This document shows positions 6,286 to 7,641 of a stretch of 7,641 nt of DNA, piece by piece. The notes beneath the pieces are model-generated. The model made no database searches, was not told where the DNA came from, and worked only from the letters and a program-made list of their open reading frames with translations. This stretch comes from an uncultured Saprospiraceae bacterium (GTDB lineage Bacteria; Bacteroidota; Bacteroidia; Chitinophagales; Saprospiraceae), in the NCBI GenBank assembly GCA_937127195.1, contig CAKZLT010000246.1, forward strand, positions 1 to 7,641, written 5' to 3'. Position numbers and translations under genes: made by a program. Each line of letters begins with the position of its first letter. Position 1 is the stretch's first letter.

Positions 6286-6345
6286 GAGTTGCGGGTTGGC
6301 TACCGCTATTAGTTTGGACTATTAGCGATAGCCAACCTGCAACTC
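6286..6345. terminator. 28-bp hairpin between convergent genes
   Basis: The arms 6286-6313 and 6318-6345 pair at 25 of 28 positions around the loop TTGG. It lies between the adenylyltransferase stop (6264) and the lipoprotein stop (6367), where it could act as a two-way transcription barrier or 3'-end stabiliser. No T-run follows on either strand, so it is not a classic intrinsic terminator. The flanks show a degenerate 7-base rhythm (GCAACTC, AGAACTG, GCAATTC, GCAACC at 6339-6365), which suggests a repeat-derived element. Confidence 0.55.
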
Positions 6346-6366
6346 AGAACTGGCAATTCGCAACCA

Positions 6367-7359
6367 TTATCCCAATTCTTTTCCAATTTTTTCAAGTAAA
6401 GCCTTTGTCGCTTTAATTCCTTCATATTCCGAAAGTTCACTTCCTTCATACTCTACGCCGATATAGCCAGAGTAACCAGCATTTTTTACGATTTTTAGCA
6501 TTTTAGAATAATCAGTATGAGTTTCGTTACCATTTTCATCAAAGTCATGAGATTTTGCACTCACAGATTTGGCAAGCGGCATAAACATTTCAACACCTTT
6601 ATATCTATCAAATTCATTAATACATTTGCCTTCCCATTGTTTTCCAGAGTCGCGTTCTATGCAAAAGTTGCCAAAATCGGGTAACATTCCACAATTATCC
6701 ATACTAATTTTGCGCATCACATTCATCATCCAATCAGCATCAGAAGAATATCCGCCATGATTTTCGACAATGACATTGATGTCAAAATCTTTGGCAAAAG
6801 TGGCTAAAGAACCCAATCCGTCAACCGCAGCTATGGCGACATCTAACGCTGAGCCTTGCCCAAAAGCATTTACACGAATAGAATGACAGCCTAAAAACTT
6901 GGCAGCTTCAACCCATTTATAATGATTTTCAACTGCTTGTTTTCGTTTTTTATCATCAGTGTCACCTAAATTTCCTTCGCCGTCAACCATAATAAGGAGA
7001 CTTTCAACACCATTATCACTAGCAATAGATTTCATTTGACCTAGATAATTGGTATCTTTTGCTTTGTCTTCAAAGAATTGATTGACATATTCAACCGCCT
7101 CAATACCAAAGTCATTTCTGGCTTTAACCGCAAAATCTAGATTGTCCATTTTTCCTTCCTTCAAAGTCCTATGCAAAGACCATTGAGCTAAGGATATTTT
7201 GAAAAATAAAGCATTATTTTCATTGGAAGGAGCTTCTGAGTTTAGCTGTTCTGAGCTATTATCTTCATCAGAATTGTTTTTGGTTTGGCAGCCTATCAAT
7301 CCAACACCGAGTGCTAATTGGCTGCTTTTTAGTAAAAAATTTCTTCTAGTAGATGTCAT
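6367..7359 (-). CDS. Tat-signal lipoprotein, sugar phosphate isomerase/epimerase-like TIM barrel
   Basis: The 330-residue protein opens with a twin-arginine motif (TRRNFLL, residues 4-10), a hydrophobic stretch and a lipobox LIGC with Cys24, so it is predicted to be folded and cofactor-loaded before Tat export and then lipid-anchored. A polar acidic linker (about 25-49, SDEDNSSE) follows. Residues 52-330 match the xylose-isomerase-like AP endonuclease 2 family (PF01261): FKISLAQWSLHRTL, IRVNAFGQG, VIVENHGG, MLPDFGN, KSHDFDENG and YIGVEYEG. Probable metal ligands are Glu199, Asp228, His271 and Glu303, all present. The family isomerises or epimerises sugars using a divalent metal; the substrate here is unknown. 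Length is normal for an exported member. No sugar-utilisation genes are adjacent in the window. It is convergent with the adenylyltransferase gene. Confidence 0.92.
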   Translation of the reverse strand: MTSTRRNFLLKSSQLALGVGLIGCQTKNNSDEDNSSEQLNSEAPSNENNALFFKISLAQWSLHRTLKEGKMDNLDFAVKARNDFGIEAVEYVNQFFEDKAKDTNYLGQMKSIASDNGVESLLIMVDGEGNLGDTDDKKRKQAVENHYKWVEAAKFLGCHSIRVNAFGQGSALDVAIAAVDGLGSLATFAKDFDINVIVENHGGYSSDADWMMNVMRKISMDNCGMLPDFGNFCIERDSGKQWEGKCINEFDRYKGVEMFMPLAKSVSAKSHDFDENGNETHTDYSKMLKIVKNAGYSGYIGVEYEGSELSEYEGIKATKALLEKIGKELG

Positions 7360-7641
7360 TATAAATTAGATTAGAGATTTGGTTAAGAAATTAGAGTTTT
7401 TTTATTTCCGAAAAATAATGAATTCTTAGTTGAATTCGTTCTTTATAAAAAGAAAATTTAGATAGAGGAATTTTATAAACAGATATTTGCCCAAAAACAA
7501 AACTAATTCCGTTTCTTTGTTGTTCGATTCCACTAGGGATTTTATAAAAAAAAGAAACAATTCAATTAGTGAAGAAAAATAAATAACTAGCACCATTCTA
7601 CTTTTTCTTTGTTCTATTTAAAAGCACTTAAAAAATGAACC
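7360..7641. other. AT-rich non-coding stretch at the right edge
   Basis: These 282 bp lie upstream of the Tat lipoprotein gene and should hold its promoter, but I find no convincing Bacteroidota consensus. Two GAATTC sites six bases apart (7420-7437) and several TTATAAA motifs occur. The last 70 bases might contain the 3' end of a gene lying to the right on the minus strand, but stop codons in the frames leave only a few residues, so nothing can be called. Confidence 0.4.
7502..7570 (-). terminator. Possible AT-rich terminator hairpin
   Basis: GTTTCTTT (7511-7518) pairs with AAAGAAAC (7551-7558), and ACTAATT (7502-7508) pairs with AATTAGT (7564-7570), with a small internal loop between the two helices. 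On the minus strand the stem is followed by TTTGTTTTTGG, so it could end transcription of a gene to the right of the window. The 32-nt loop and low GC make this weak. Confidence 0.3.

Noticed and set aside
6569..6760. Plus-strand open frame opposite the TIM-barrel gene
   Set aside because: Antisense to conserved metal-site sequence; no independent support.

Overview
The window is AT-rich DNA that reads as a member of the Bacteroidota, probably a marine or environmental Cytophagales-like bacterium. The phylum call rests on three things seen here: a secreted peptidase with a C-terminal type IX secretion (Por) sorting domain, lipoproteins with Bacteroidota-style signal sequences, and a 55-residue protein resembling the DUF6435/Lacal_2735 family. 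The genus cannot be fixed from the sequence alone.

Layout from left to right. A bestrophin-family channel gene on the minus strand is cut by the left edge (1-800). Just upstream of it and in the same direction is an orphan multi-pass membrane histidine kinase (845-2206), so the two may share a transcript. A 14-bp palindrome and a stem-loop with a T-run separate the kinase from a secreted M64-family metallopeptidase with a sorting domain (2343-3749, minus). A small unrecognised lipoprotein gene (3832-4377, minus) precedes the peptidase. A divergent gap of about 160 bp leads to the small plus-strand gene (4540-4707). It is followed by roughly 300 bp of unusual non-coding DNA (4722-5026): a long imperfect inverted repeat whose right arm is a chain of short hairpins. 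Next comes a plus-strand MoeB/ThiF-type E1-like adenylyltransferase fused to a rhodanese domain (5125-6264). It faces a minus-strand Tat-signal lipoprotein with a xylose-isomerase-like TIM barrel (6367-7359), and a 28-bp hairpin lies between the two. The last 282 bp hold no recognisable gene, only an AT-rich hairpin.

The genes do not form one pathway. The themes are envelope functions (channel, sensor kinase, secreted protease, two lipoproteins) and a sulfur-transfer/cofactor enzyme. I found no defence system, CRISPR array, transposase, tRNA or rRNA. The least explained part is the palindrome-rich element at 4722-5026. It shows compensatory differences between two small hairpins and two near-identical 16-bp hairpin modules present in only one arm. 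It looks like a dispersed palindromic (REP/MITE-like) element or a structured RNA, but that is inference.
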